Shown here piece by piece: positions 25,159 to 34,224 of a stretch of 64,000 nucleotides of DNA. The stretch is from Metapseudomonas boanensis (GTDB lineage Bacteria; Pseudomonadota; Gammaproteobacteria; Pseudomonadales; Pseudomonadaceae). Below the pieces are notes generated by a model. That model did not search any database, was not told the origin of the DNA, and saw only the letters and a list, made by a program, of their open reading frames with translations. The stretch spans positions 62,001-126,000 of the forward strand of contig NZ_JAGTIS010000005.1 of assembly GCF_018704125.1 (NCBI RefSeq). Reading direction: 5' to 3'. A program made the position numbers and the translations under genes. Within the stretch, counting starts at the first letter, position 1. Each line of letters starts with the position of its first letter.

Positions 25159-27599
25159 GGTTGGGCCTCCGGCTCCAGGGTGCGGCTGGCGGCGTCCGCC
25201 AGCAGGGCTTCGATCTCCGACGAGGCCGGTTCCAGCACGCCTTCGCGGACCAGTTCGGCGCAGTTCGCGGCGTCCACTCCGAGCAGCTCGGCGGCGATTT
25301 CCAGGGTGTGCTGCCCGAGGAACGGCGCTGGGCGGATACGCGGTTCAGGCAGTGGACCGAGGGCCGGGGCATTCTCGGTCAGCAACGGCGCGTCCAGTCC
25401 GGGTTGGTGCAGGGTGCGGAAGAAACCTCGAGCCTGCAGTTGCGGGTCGGCCGCAAGCTGGTCCAGGCGCAGCATGTCGCCGGCTGGAACACCATGCCCC
25501 TGAAGCAGGTTGCGTACCTCCACCGGGCTGCGCGAGCGGGTCCATTCGGCGACGCCGGCCTCCAGCTCCGCCGCATGGGCCAGGCGGCCCGCGCTGCTGA
25601 CCAGGCGTGGATCACCCAGCCAATCGTCGCGCTCCAGCACCTCGCACAGCGCACGCCACTGCGCGTCGCCATTCACGCTGACCACACACCATTCGTCATC
25701 TCCCGCGCAGGGGAACAGGTTGCCCGGCGCATCGAAGCGATCACGGTTGCCACGGGGAACGAAGGACCCCGGAGCCACCGACTCTTCAAGGAAGTCGCTG
25801 GCCAAGGTGGCGAGGATGCTCTCCGCCTGGCACAGGCTTACCCGCCCTCCCCGCCCAGTGCGCTGGCGCCGGAGCAAGGCAGCAGCGATGGCGGCAGCGG
25901 AAACGCGTGCGGCGAAGTGGTCGGGGAAGATGGTGGTGCTGTCGCTGTAGCCCTCGTCCAGCTCCGGGTAGCGCCACAGCCAGGTCAGCCCGGTGCTTGC
26001 ACGCACCAGCGGCCCATAGCCCATGCTACGGCTGAGAGGACCGTGGTTACCCAGGGCGCTGCTGTCGGCCATGATGATGTCCGGCTTGATGCGCACCAGC
26101 ACCTCGTAATCGATACCCAGCGACTCCAGCGTGCCGGGCTTGAAGTTGGACAGCACCACGTCGGACTGCGCCACCAGGTGCTTGAACAGTTCCACGCCGC
26201 GCGGATCTCGCAGGTTCAGACCGAGGGAGCGCTTGCCACGCGAGCCCTGGGCGAAGGAAATACTCATCGGGCGGTTGTCGAGCGACTGACGCAGACCGTC
26301 CGGGTAGGCGCCACTCTCCACCTTGATCACCTCGGCGCCCTGATCGGCCAGCAGACGACCGAGCTCAGCGCCAGCGACTATCACCCCCAGGTCCAGTACG
26401 CGGATGCCGACGAACGGGCGGCGCATTGGCTGGCTCATGGTGGGCGATGTCGCAGCGGACCACTGCACGCCGTTGTCTGCGCCCAGTTCCGGTGCCGCGT
26501 TGCGCACGCCCGCCTGCTGGCCATCGATCTCGACGAAGCCAAAGGGCACGCGCCCCACCGCACCATTGCCCAGGGGTAGGTCGACGAAGCTGTCGCGGGC
26601 ACGGAAATGCTCGTCGCGCAGTACCTCCTGCGGGCGCGACACGGCGGCAATGGGCACGCCACGACGCTGCCCCTCCGCCACCAGTTCGGCGACGCCGCGT
26701 TCGCGGAACAATTCGGCGATCAACGCGTTGATCTCGCGGATTACCTTGAAGCGCCGCGACAGGCTGGCGAAGGCAGGATCGGTGAAGGGATGGTCGTCGC
26801 CCAGCCAGGCCGACATGCCCTGCCATTGCCGGGGGTTGAGCAGACAGATGCGAACGGCGCCGTCGCGACAGGCAAAGATCGGATAGCCATTGCCCAGCGG
26901 TGGTCGCCCGCGAGGCGCCAGCTCCAGTGCACTGCGGCCACCGGCGGCACTGCCGGTAACCCCCATGCCGGGATCGAGGATCTGCAGCGTGGCCTCGTGG
27001 ACCGAAAAGTCGAAGTAACCACCCGCCCCGCCGTTGCTGACATTCCAAAGGGCACTCAGGCCCACCCAGGCGGCCTGCATTGCCGCTGTTTCGTAAGCCA
27101 GCTCTCCCGGCGGCAACAAAGGCGATGAGCCCTTGATCCCGGAGCGCGCCAGCACCCCACCCATGGCTAGCAGTACAGCATTGCTGCCGGCGAAGGGGGC
27201 ATAGGGCCCGCTGCGACCGAAATCGGTGAGACTCAGGGTCACCAGCTGCGGACGCAGCCGCGCGGCCAGGCCGCTTCGCTCCAGCCAGCCTGTCGGGGTG
27301 GAATCGAGGAAGAGGTCGGCACCGTCCAGCAGTGCAGCCAGGCGCTCGAGGTCGGCGGGGTCGTCAAGGTCGAGCTCGACGCTGAGCTTGTTGGCGTTAT
27401 GGCTGGCGAAGTGCAGGCTGACACCGTCCTTCAACGGCGGCCGGGTCCTCGACGGCAGGCCGCCCTTGGGCTCGACCAGCAGCACCTCGGCGCCGAGGTC
27501 GGCGAGGAAGCGGCCGCAGCCTTCCAGGTGGCCGAAAGTCAGCTCCAGCACGCGGATGCCTGACAACGGGAGGGTCGCTTGCGCAGTGGGATTGTCCAT
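25155..27599 (-). CDS. Tandem (double-domain) CaiB/BaiF CoA-transferase
   Basis: This 814-residue protein contains two CaiB/BaiF (class III) CoA-transferase domains, about 10-390 and 410-805. Each begins with the family pattern G-I-R-V-L-(E/D)-L and G-A-E-V-(L/I). Aligned by eye with formyl-CoA transferase, the catalytic Asp position is kept in the C-terminal half (F-P-D-H-F-A-A-R). The corresponding N-terminal stretch (L-A-Y-E-T-A-A-M) has Tyr/Glu. The N-terminal half may therefore be structural. Class III enzymes normally form interlocked dimers; the fusion would give a fixed pseudo-dimer. ATG 27599 has GAGG upstream. The CoA donor and acceptor are unknown. Confidence 0.88.
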   Translation of the reverse strand: MDNPTAQATLPLSGIRVLELTFGHLEGCGRFLADLGAEVLLVEPKGGLPSRTRPPLKDGVSLHFASHNANKLSVELDLDDPADLERLAALLDGADLFLDSTPTGWLERSGLAARLRPQLVTLSLTDFGRSGPYAPFAGSNAVLLAMGGVLARSGIKGSSPLLPPGELAYETAAMQAAWVGLSALWNVSNGGAGGYFDFSVHEATLQILDPGMGVTGSAAGGRSALELAPRGRPPLGNGYPIFACRDGAVRICLLNPRQWQGMSAWLGDDHPFTDPAFASLSRRFKVIREINALIAELFRERGVAELVAEGQRRGVPIAAVSRPQEVLRDEHFRARDSFVDLPLGNGAVGRVPFGFVEIDGQQAGVRNAAPELGADNGVQWSAATSPTMSQPMRRPFVGIRVLDLGVIVAGAELGRLLADQGAEVIKVESGAYPDGLRQSLDNRPMSISFAQGSRGKRSLGLNLRDPRGVELFKHLVAQSDVVLSNFKPGTLESLGIDYEVLVRIKPDIIMADSSALGNHGPLSRSMGYGPLVRASTGLTWLWRYPELDEGYSDSTTIFPDHFAARVSAAAIAAALLRRQRTGRGGRVSLCQAESILATLASDFLEESVAPGSFVPRGNRDRFDAPGNLFPCAGDDEWCVVSVNGDAQWRALCEVLERDDWLGDPRLVSSAGRLAHAAELEAGVAEWTRSRSPVEVRNLLQGHGVPAGDMLRLDQLAADPQLQARGFFRTLHQPGLDAPLLTENAPALGPLPEPRIRPAPFLGQHTLEIAAELLGVDAANCAELVREGVLEPASSEIEALLADAASRTLEPEAQP

Positions 27600-27713
27600 C
27601 TTGCTGCCTCTTGTTCTGACTCGTGCTGCGAGCCGCACACTCCGCCATTCGAGGCTGGGCGGGGCGGCGGACGCGTTGGTCACGAGTATCCGGCAGGGGC
27701 GAAGATGGCTTCC

Positions 27714-27751
27714 TCATCGGTTCCGACGATTTTCCCTGTCGGAACCGATGA
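27714..27751. promoter_or_regulatory. Hairpin containing a CGTCG-N4-CGACG-type operator (site 5)
   Basis: Arms of 14 bases (TCATCGGTTCCGAC and its complement) flank a 10-base loop, 9 bases past the hydrolase stop. Within it CATCG-GTTC-CGACG (27715-27728) resembles the operator series with one mismatch, 116 bases upstream of the CoA-transferase start. It may serve as both terminator hairpin and operator; no T-run is present. Confidence 0.5.
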
Positions 27752-27759
27752 GGGCGGGT

Positions 27760-28635
27760 TTATACCGGCAATTCCAGGCTGTCGAGGAAGGCCAGGATGG
27801 CCGAGTTGAAAATATCGTTGCGGTCGCCGGCCACCATGTGGCCGGCACCCTCTACGTCGACGCAACGGGCGTGGGGGATCAGCGCCAGCAGCTCGCCGGC
27901 CCCCTCGTGGCTGACCACGTCGCTCTGCTTGCCACGCACCAGCAATGTTGGTACTTGCACCCGGCGGGCAGCCGCTTCCATGCGTTGGGTCATTACGCTG
28001 GAGTCGATGCGCCGCTCGCCCACCTGGAAGGCGGGGTCCCAGTGCCAGTAGAGCCGACCGTCAGCCCCCTCGCGCAGGTTCTTCAGCAAGCCCTCGCTGG
28101 AGCTGGGCCGCGGCCGGTTGGGCAGGTAGCGCGCGACCGCCTCGGCGGCCTCGTCGACCGAGCCGAATCCGTCCATATTGCCCTGCATGAAATTGCGGAT
28201 CTGCTCCACCCCGGCAGTGGACATACGCGGCACCACATCCACCAGCACCAGCGCTCGGACCAGGCCGGCTTCGGCCTCTCCGACGGTCACCAGGGCGGTG
28301 GCTCCGCCCAGGGACGCGCCGATGATCACCGGCGGACTGTCGAGGGTCGCGATGACCGCGTGCAGGTCGCCGACAAAGGCTTCCAGGGTGTAGTCGGCAT
28401 CCGGGGCCCAGTCGCTGTCGCCATGGCCACGCAGGTCCAGAGAGATCACGTGGTAGCCGGCACTGGCCAGGTCGGCCGCAGCCTTGCCCCAGGAGTGGCG
28501 GGTCTGGCCGCCGCCGTGGAGCAGGATCACGCTGTCCTGCCCGGTGCCGCCGGCGATGTCGGCGGCCAGGCTGACTCCGCGACTGCCGGCCAGTGAGGTG
28601 CCGCGCAGTGCCGGGGTGGATGAATCGCAATACAT
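27760..28635 (-). CDS. Alpha/beta hydrolase
   Basis: This 291-residue alpha/beta hydrolase has the oxyanion H-G-G-G motif, L-D-L-R-G-H-G-D-S, the nucleophile serine in G-A-S-L-G-G and the catalytic histidine in G-A-G-H-M-V. It is the last gene of the 35.9-kb operon, 24 bases after an acyl-CoA ligase, with a strong GAAGGAGG site. Likely activities are ester, lactone, thioester or C-C bond hydrolysis. A lactone or ester step would fit generation of hydroxy acids for the pathway (inference). Confidence 0.88.
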   Translation of the reverse strand: MYCDSSTPALRGTSLAGSRGVSLAADIAGGTGQDSVILLHGGGQTRHSWGKAAADLASAGYHVISLDLRGHGDSDWAPDADYTLEAFVGDLHAVIATLDSPPVIIGASLGGATALVTVGEAEAGLVRALVLVDVVPRMSTAGVEQIRNFMQGNMDGFGSVDEAAEAVARYLPNRPRPSSSEGLLKNLREGADGRLYWHWDPAFQVGERRIDSSVMTQRMEAAARRVQVPTLLVRGKQSDVVSHEGAGELLALIPHARCVDVEGAGHMVAGDRNDIFNSAILAFLDSLELPV

Positions 28636-28659
28636 AGATGTGTTCCTCCTTCGATTGGA

Positions 28660-30198
28660 CTAGCGCGCTTCCTTCAGGCTCACCGCGTGCAGTGGCACGC
28701 TGCTGAACTGCTGGCGCAGCTCGCGCTTGAGCACCTTACCGGAATAGGTGCGCGGCAGCGGCGTATCCAGTTGCACCAGGAAACGCGGGCGCTTGTAGTC
28801 CGCCAGTTGCTCCAGGCAGCGCGCCTTGAGCAGTTCGAGGTCCACCTGACCGCCATGGGCAACGATCATCGGGACTTCGCCCCAGCGCTCGTCGGGAACA
28901 CCGATGATGGCGAACTCGCCGCTGCCAAGGACATCGGCCAGCGCGTGCTCCAACTCCGCCGGATAGACGTTGAGGCCACCGGATATCAGCATGTCCTTGC
29001 TGCGGTCGACGATGGTGAGGAAGCCCTCCTCGTCCATCCGCCCGGTGTCGCCGGTCAGCAGCCAGCGGCCTTTGCGGATGGCCGCGGTTTCCTCCGGCTT
29101 GTTCAGGTAGCCCTCCATGACGATGGGCCCGGCCACACAGATTTCCCCCACCTCGCCGAATGCCGCGGGCTCGCCCTGGGCGTTAAGCACACGGACTTCA
29201 GCCTGCATCACCGCGCGCCCGGCTGAGCCGAACTTGCGCTGTGCCTCGTCATGGAACAGCAAGGTAGCGAAGCCGCCGGACACCTCAGTCAGGCCATAGC
29301 CCTGGGTAATGGACACCCCCGCGTCCTGCCACGATTGCAGCAGGAACGGGCTTACCGGCGCGCCACCGGCCACCAGGTTGCGCAGGCTGGAAAAATCCAT
29401 TTCGGCGAAGGCCGGGTGCTGGCGCATGCGTTCCAGCAGTACCGGCACCACGGTCCAGGTGTTGATCCGCTCGCGGGTGATCAGTTGCATCAGCTCGTCG
29501 GTGTCGAAGCTGGATGCCAGCACAGTCGTCGAGCCGGGGAACAGGCCGTCGCGGATGTAGTTGCACATGCCGCCGGTGTAGGCCAGCGGCAGCGAGATCA
29601 GCAGTTTGTCCGCGTGGGTGATGCCGCAAGGGATCACCCGTGCCAGGCTCGAGGCCATCAGGTTGGCGTGGCTGATCATGGCGCCCTTGGGTACCCCGGT
29701 AGTGCCGGACGTGTAGCAGACGAGGGCGATATCCTCAGGCTTCACCTGCACTTCCGGCAGCTCTTCCGGCGGCCGGCGCAGCTCGTCCAGCGGGCGCGCA
29801 CCGGGCGCCACATCCACCGAGAACACACGCAATCCGGGTACCGCCTCGCGCGCTTCGGTGAGGATGCCGCTCAGCTGTGCCTCGGTGACGACCAGCGAGA
29901 GGCCAGCGTCGAGCACCGGGTAGAGCATCTCCCGGGCGGTGAAGCGGACGTTGAGCAGAGTCACCGCCACGCCGAGCTTCCAGGCACCGAGCAGGGTTTC
30001 GATGAACTCGTTGCGGTTGTGCATCAGGATGCCGATGCGGTCGCCTTGGCGCACGCCGCAGGCGAGCAGGCCGGCGGCGATGCTGTCGCTGCCACGGTCT
30101 AGCTCACCCCAGCTGAGGTCGCCACCATGGCCGCGCAGGGCCAGGCGCTCGGGCCAGCGGCGGGCCCAGTAGCGCAGGGTTTCATTCAAGTTCTGCAT
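28660..30198 (-). CDS. Acyl-CoA synthetase (AMP-forming)
   Basis: This 512-residue ANL-family ligase has C-Y-T-S-G-T-T-G-V-P-K-G, Y-G-L-T-E, the hinge D-R-S-K-D and the catalytic lysine in Y-S-G-K-V. Length is normal. It shares an operon with a CoA-transferase, Rieske oxygenase, ALDH and GMC enzyme, so it probably activates the acid made by them. It is clearly different in sequence from the ligase at 15467-16990, suggesting two acids are activated in the pathway. Confidence 0.92.
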   Translation of the reverse strand: MQNLNETLRYWARRWPERLALRGHGGDLSWGELDRGSDSIAAGLLACGVRQGDRIGILMHNRNEFIETLLGAWKLGVAVTLLNVRFTAREMLYPVLDAGLSLVVTEAQLSGILTEAREAVPGLRVFSVDVAPGARPLDELRRPPEELPEVQVKPEDIALVCYTSGTTGVPKGAMISHANLMASSLARVIPCGITHADKLLISLPLAYTGGMCNYIRDGLFPGSTTVLASSFDTDELMQLITRERINTWTVVPVLLERMRQHPAFAEMDFSSLRNLVAGGAPVSPFLLQSWQDAGVSITQGYGLTEVSGGFATLLFHDEAQRKFGSAGRAVMQAEVRVLNAQGEPAAFGEVGEICVAGPIVMEGYLNKPEETAAIRKGRWLLTGDTGRMDEEGFLTIVDRSKDMLISGGLNVYPAELEHALADVLGSGEFAIIGVPDERWGEVPMIVAHGGQVDLELLKARCLEQLADYKRPRFLVQLDTPLPRTYSGKVLKRELRQQFSSVPLHAVSLKEAR

Positions 30199-30216
30199 GT
30201 CGTGTATCCCGCTCGG

Positions 30217-31452
30217 TCAGTCGGCTGGTTGCAGGTAGATGGCTTCGCTGTTGCGCAGCCGCGCCAGGGTTTCGTCGTCCAGCCCCAGGCATTCGCGCAG
30301 CAGCGCTGCGGAATCCTGCCATTGCTCGGGCGCAGCGGCAGGAGCGAAGGACTGGCCGGTGGTCTTGACCGGCGAGGACGACAGGCGCAGGCGGCCCGCG
30401 CCGGGCTGCTCCACCTCGTACACGTTGTCTCGGGCAAGGAAATGCGGGTCCTGCACGAGGGTGTCGGCGCTGTTGGCCGGGCCGGCGGGAATGTCATGCT
30501 CCACGAACAGGGCCATCCAGTCGGCGTAGTCGCGGCTGGCGAACAACTCGGCCAGCGCGGCCTGCACTGCCTCGTCGGCGGCACCGGAGTCTGCTACCTG
30601 CTGGTAGATCAACGGCAGGTCCGGACGCTCGACGACCTCGCAGAAGCGGTTCCAGAATTTCGGGAACAGGCCCTGGAAGAAGATGCCGCGGCCATCACGG
30701 GTGCGGTAGGCGCTCAGGCGCGGCCAGCCCGCCATGCGCTTCTGGCTGTTGAGAAAACCCGGGCGCTCATGCAGCACCTCGGCGTTGAGCCGGCTATTGG
30801 CGGCGTCGGGCAGCCAGTGCGCGGCGGACTCCGCGCCACTGACTTCGATGTAGGCGCCCTGTCCGGTGCGCTGCGCGCGAAGCAGCGCCGACAACGTGCC
30901 GAGCGCCCCGTTGAGCCCCATGGCGTGCATGCCGACCGGCACCGCGCCGGCCTCGGCCTGCTGCTCCGGCGGTAGCGCGTATGGGTTGGCCGAGGACAAC
31001 GCGCCGAAGGCGTCGAACGACGGCCCGTGGGAGCCCTGGGTGTGATAGGGCCCGCTGCTGCCCAGACCGGAAATGGAGCAGAACACCAGCCGCGGATTCA
31101 GCTCGCGCAATGCCTTGTAGCCCAGGCCCAGGCGCTCCAGCACGCCGGCGCGCATGCCTTCGATCACCACATCGGCCTGCGACGCCAGCTGGCGAAAGAT
31201 GGCTGCACCCTCGGGGTGCTTGAGGTTCAGCCCCAGGCTGCGCTTGCCGCGGTTCCAGCGCAGGTGCAGGAAGCTCAGGCCATCGGGGGCGCCCACTGCA
31301 TACTGGCCGCTGCGCCGCACCGGGTCGCCGTCAGCACCCTCCACCTTGATCACCTCGGCGCCCATGTCGGCAAGGTAGCCGCCCAGACTCGAGGGGCCGA
31401 GCTGCGCGACTTCCAGTACGCGCACCCCATTCAGAAAGTCATAACCGGACAT
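30217..31452 (-). CDS. CaiB/BaiF CoA-transferase
   Basis: This 411-residue class III CoA-transferase begins G-V-R-V-L-E-V-A-Q-L and has G-A-E-V-I-K-V-E and R-N-K/R-R-S-L-G-L-N-L-K features. The usual catalytic Asp is not obvious; the matching region reads V-G-M-H-A-M-G-L-N-G, so activity should be tested. ATG 31452 has GAGGAAAG upstream and an AACAATAA CA motif. It lies 18 bases before the ligase gene. A racemase role, as in some family members, is an alternative. Confidence 0.87.
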   Translation of the reverse strand: MSGYDFLNGVRVLEVAQLGPSSLGGYLADMGAEVIKVEGADGDPVRRSGQYAVGAPDGLSFLHLRWNRGKRSLGLNLKHPEGAAIFRQLASQADVVIEGMRAGVLERLGLGYKALRELNPRLVFCSISGLGSSGPYHTQGSHGPSFDAFGALSSANPYALPPEQQAEAGAVPVGMHAMGLNGALGTLSALLRAQRTGQGAYIEVSGAESAAHWLPDAANSRLNAEVLHERPGFLNSQKRMAGWPRLSAYRTRDGRGIFFQGLFPKFWNRFCEVVERPDLPLIYQQVADSGAADEAVQAALAELFASRDYADWMALFVEHDIPAGPANSADTLVQDPHFLARDNVYEVEQPGAGRLRLSSSPVKTTGQSFAPAAAPEQWQDSAALLRECLGLDDETLARLRNSEAIYLQPAD

Positions 31453-31466
31453 CAGGTCTTTCCTCG

Positions 31467-31474
31467 TTATTGTT
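31467..31474 (-). promoter_or_regulatory. Hfq/Crc CA motif before CoA-transferase
   Basis: On the minus strand AACAATAA precedes the GAGGAAAG site within the operon. Confidence 0.45.
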
Positions 31475-31502
31475 GTGGTCGACGCACGCAAGGCAGGCCG
31501 CG

Positions 31503-32684
31503 TCAGGCTTTGCGCGCCGCCTCGTCGAGGTCGCTCTGCAGTTGTCGGTGCAGGTGCGCGCAGGCCACCTCGCTGCGGCCGTAGCGGTAGGTGCCGTGGG
31601 GCCAGGCCTCGGCGTTCTGCTGGATGAACCGTTCCATCGGCCAGTCTTCCTCGGTAGCGGCGCGCTGGAGGATCTCCCAGCTCTTGTTGACCCGCGCCAG
31701 CAGGGCGTCGTCGAGGATGGCATCGCGCACCAGGAAGCGCAGGTGGGTCAGCGAGCGTCCCGGGTGACCGACGCAAGGCCAGACTGTCCAGAACTCCACG
31801 TGTTCAGGCGCGGCGATCATCATCGAGTTGGGGTAGATGACCAGGTTCGATCCGATGTACTTGGAGCCACCACTCACCGTTGCCTCGGATTTCGCCAGCG
31901 CCTTGAGCTTGGTGCGCGCACCGAAGTGCTGGCAGTGGCGGCCGTAGTCCTTGAACACACCGACGTTGGATTCGATCAGGTCGCCGACGCCGCCCGGGTG
32001 TAGGAAGCGTGGGTGGATGATGTCGATGGCGCCATCCATGATCAGCTTCCAGTTGATGTCCATGACAAAGGTCTTGTCGAGCACCACGCTCGAGGCATCC
32101 AGCTGCCAGGGTGCCATCTGCTCATCCACCGCGTCGCCCAGGTAATCGGCCAGAGCCGGCGCCGGCGTTTGCGAGAGCACGGCGAAGACCAGGCCGTGAC
32201 GCTCCTCGGTGGGGAACGCGATCAAGCTGTTGCAGCCGCGTTCGATCTTCTCGAACGACGACTCGTAAGGCACGGTACGCAGCCCGCCGCCGTCGCGGTC
32301 GTAGGACCAGCCGTGGTACTGGCACATGAACACGCGCTTGTTGCCGGTTGCGGCCTGTTCCACCCGCCCACCGCGATGGCGGCACATGTTCAGGTAGACC
32401 TGCGCCCGGCCGTCGGTCTGGCGCACGATCAACAGCGGCATGTCGAGGATTTCGCGGGTGAGGAAGTCACCGTTGTTGCGAATCTCCGAAGCATGTGCGA
32501 CCACGGTCGGCAGCGACTTCAGCAGCGCCACTTCCGCGGCGGCCCGCTCAGGGCTGACGAAATCGGCAACGGGTACGAACAGGTCATGCTCGGCGAGGTC
32601 GGTGGTGTCTTCCCGCAGGTGGGTGACGAGGCGTTGCGAGACGGCCTCGCTCACCGCGACGTCGAGTTTCTTCTCGGGCAGCAT
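31503..32684 (-). CDS. Rieske non-haem iron oxygenase, alpha subunit
   Basis: This 393-residue oxygenase has a Rieske motif C101-x-H103-x17-C121-x2-H124 (C-R-H-R-G-G and C-Q-Y-H-G-W) and a mononuclear iron site with His224 and His229 plus a nearby Asp (D-G-A-I-D-I-I-H-P-R-F-L-H). No beta-subunit gene is adjacent, so it is probably an alpha-only oxygenase. It should mono- or dihydroxylate a ring or O-demethylate a substrate. Electrons may come from ferredoxin 49678-49998 and reductase 50009-51235. It starts 8 bases after the ALDH stop. Confidence 0.9.
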   Translation of the reverse strand: MLPEKKLDVAVSEAVSQRLVTHLREDTTDLAEHDLFVPVADFVSPERAAAEVALLKSLPTVVAHASEIRNNGDFLTREILDMPLLIVRQTDGRAQVYLNMCRHRGGRVEQAATGNKRVFMCQYHGWSYDRDGGGLRTVPYESSFEKIERGCNSLIAFPTEERHGLVFAVLSQTPAPALADYLGDAVDEQMAPWQLDASSVVLDKTFVMDINWKLIMDGAIDIIHPRFLHPGGVGDLIESNVGVFKDYGRHCQHFGARTKLKALAKSEATVSGGSKYIGSNLVIYPNSMMIAAPEHVEFWTVWPCVGHPGRSLTHLRFLVRDAILDDALLARVNKSWEILQRAATEEDWPMERFIQQNAEAWPHGTYRYGRSEVACAHLHRQLQSDLDEAARKA

Positions 32685-32691
32685 GGATGGG

Positions 32692-34209
32692 TTACTCCTG
32701 CATCGGCTTTGTCGTTGGAATTCCGGAATCCGTGTCGTGACGGCTCATTCGCGGCAGTACGTCGGCGTAGCGCCGTGCCAGGCGGCGCAGGGTGCCCTCC
32801 ACCGCCAGCTGGTAGAGCTTTCCGTAGGGCGGGTGCATCGCCCGCAGCAGGCTGAAGGGCCCGCTCTGCCAGTACACCGCTCGGGCGTGGCTGAATCGGC
32901 GGAAACCCTCGACGCCGAAACCGTAGGCACCCATGCCGCTGTGCCCCACGCCGCCGAACGGCAGGTCCTTGACCGAGAGGTGCATCAGCGTGTCGTTGAC
33001 CGTGGCACCGCCGGAGAAGCTGGCGTCCAGCACCCGCTGCGCGGCGCCAGCGTCGCGCGCGAACACATAGAGCCCCAGCGGCTTGTCGCCCTGGCGCAGC
33101 TCGGCCAGGGTGGCCTGCGGCTCATCGCAACTGCGCAGCACCAGCACCGGGCCGAACAGCTCCTCACGGCTGGCACGCAGCTCCGGCGCCGGGTCGACGA
33201 TCACCGTCGGCGCCATGCGCAGGCTCGTCGGATCGGAGGCCTCGGCACCCAGGGTGATCACCCGCGCGCCTGCATGTCGCGCTTCGTCGACGATCGCCTG
33301 CAGGCGCTCGTAATGACGAGCGCTGAACAGCCCGCACAGATCCTCGCCCATCGCCTGGCGCCGCACTTCCGCGTCCATGGCGCGTAGCAGCGGTTGCTGC
33401 AGCGTGGCCGGAACGAAGGCGGTGTCCGGGCAGAGGCAGCCCTGGCCACCATTCATCAGCTTGCCCAGGGCCAGGCGGCGGCCGGCTTCGGCCACGTCGG
33501 CGTCGGCCAGGACGAACACCGGGCACTTGCCGCCCAGTTCCAGGGTCAGCGGGGTCAGGTTGTCCGCTGCGGACGCCGCCACCGCGCGACCCACACCGGT
33601 GCTGCCGGTGAACAGCAGGTGGTCCAGAGGCAGCGAGGAGAAAGCCTGGGAAGTCTGCAGGCCGCCAAGGGCCACACTCACCTCGTCTGGATCGAAATAC
33701 TCGCGCACCGCCGCGTCGATAGCCGCCGCACAGGCTGGCGTCTGGTCGCTGGGGCGCAGGAAGGCGCGGTTGCCAGCGGCGAGAATGGTAGCCAGGGGTA
33801 GCAGCAGGAGCGTCAGCGGGGCGTTCCATGGAGCGATCACGCCGACCACACCCAGAGGCTGGTACTGCACCTGGGCCCGCGCGCCGAAGAGCGCGAAAGG
33901 CAGCGGCGCGGAACGCTTCTGCGGCTTCATCCAGCCAGCCAGCTTGCGTTCGGCGTGGTGCATGGCGTCCAGCGGCATGAACACTTCTGTCAGGCGCGCC
34001 AGCTCGGCGCGGCGGTTGGGGAAGTCTTCCTGCGAGGCGGCAACGAAGGCGTCGGCGTGCCGCAGGGTCATGGCGATGGCCCGGCGAATACGGTCGCGGC
34101 GGGTTTCGTAGGAGACCGGCAATTCGCGCAGGAACGCTGCGCGCATTTGTGCCAGGCGCCCATTCAGGGCTGTCGCGTCCAGGGCTTGCGGGTCGAGGTA
34201 GTCGTTCAT
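32692..34209 (-). CDS. Aldehyde dehydrogenase, coniferyl-aldehyde-dehydrogenase-like
   Basis: This 505-residue NAD(P)-dependent ALDH has general base Glu224 in L-E-L-G-G-K and catalytic Cys258 in G-G-Q-G-C-L-C-P-D. N-x-G-Q-x-C-x-x-P-D is typical of the coniferyl aldehyde/fatty aldehyde branch. It lacks the usual extended C-terminus of betaine-type ALDHs but has extra helices suggestive of membrane association. ATG 34209 is chosen because AGGAGG lies 6 bases upstream; a GTG 6 bases earlier overlaps that site. It probably oxidises the aldehyde formed by the GMC enzyme encoded just upstream. Confidence 0.9.
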   Translation of the reverse strand: MNDYLDPQALDATALNGRLAQMRAAFLRELPVSYETRRDRIRRAIAMTLRHADAFVAASQEDFPNRRAELARLTEVFMPLDAMHHAERKLAGWMKPQKRSAPLPFALFGARAQVQYQPLGVVGVIAPWNAPLTLLLLPLATILAAGNRAFLRPSDQTPACAAAIDAAVREYFDPDEVSVALGGLQTSQAFSSLPLDHLLFTGSTGVGRAVAASAADNLTPLTLELGGKCPVFVLADADVAEAGRRLALGKLMNGGQGCLCPDTAFVPATLQQPLLRAMDAEVRRQAMGEDLCGLFSARHYERLQAIVDEARHAGARVITLGAEASDPTSLRMAPTVIVDPAPELRASREELFGPVLVLRSCDEPQATLAELRQGDKPLGLYVFARDAGAAQRVLDASFSGGATVNDTLMHLSVKDLPFGGVGHSGMGAYGFGVEGFRRFSHARAVYWQSGPFSLLRAMHPPYGKLYQLAVEGTLRRLARRYADVLPRMSRHDTDSGIPTTKPMQE

Positions 34210-34224
34210 CGTCACCCTCCTCCC

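Noticed and set aside
30127-30975. Long plus-strand open frames opposite the CoA-transferase gene
   Set aside because: They are shadows of the real minus-strand gene, with no family motifs or ribosome-binding sites.
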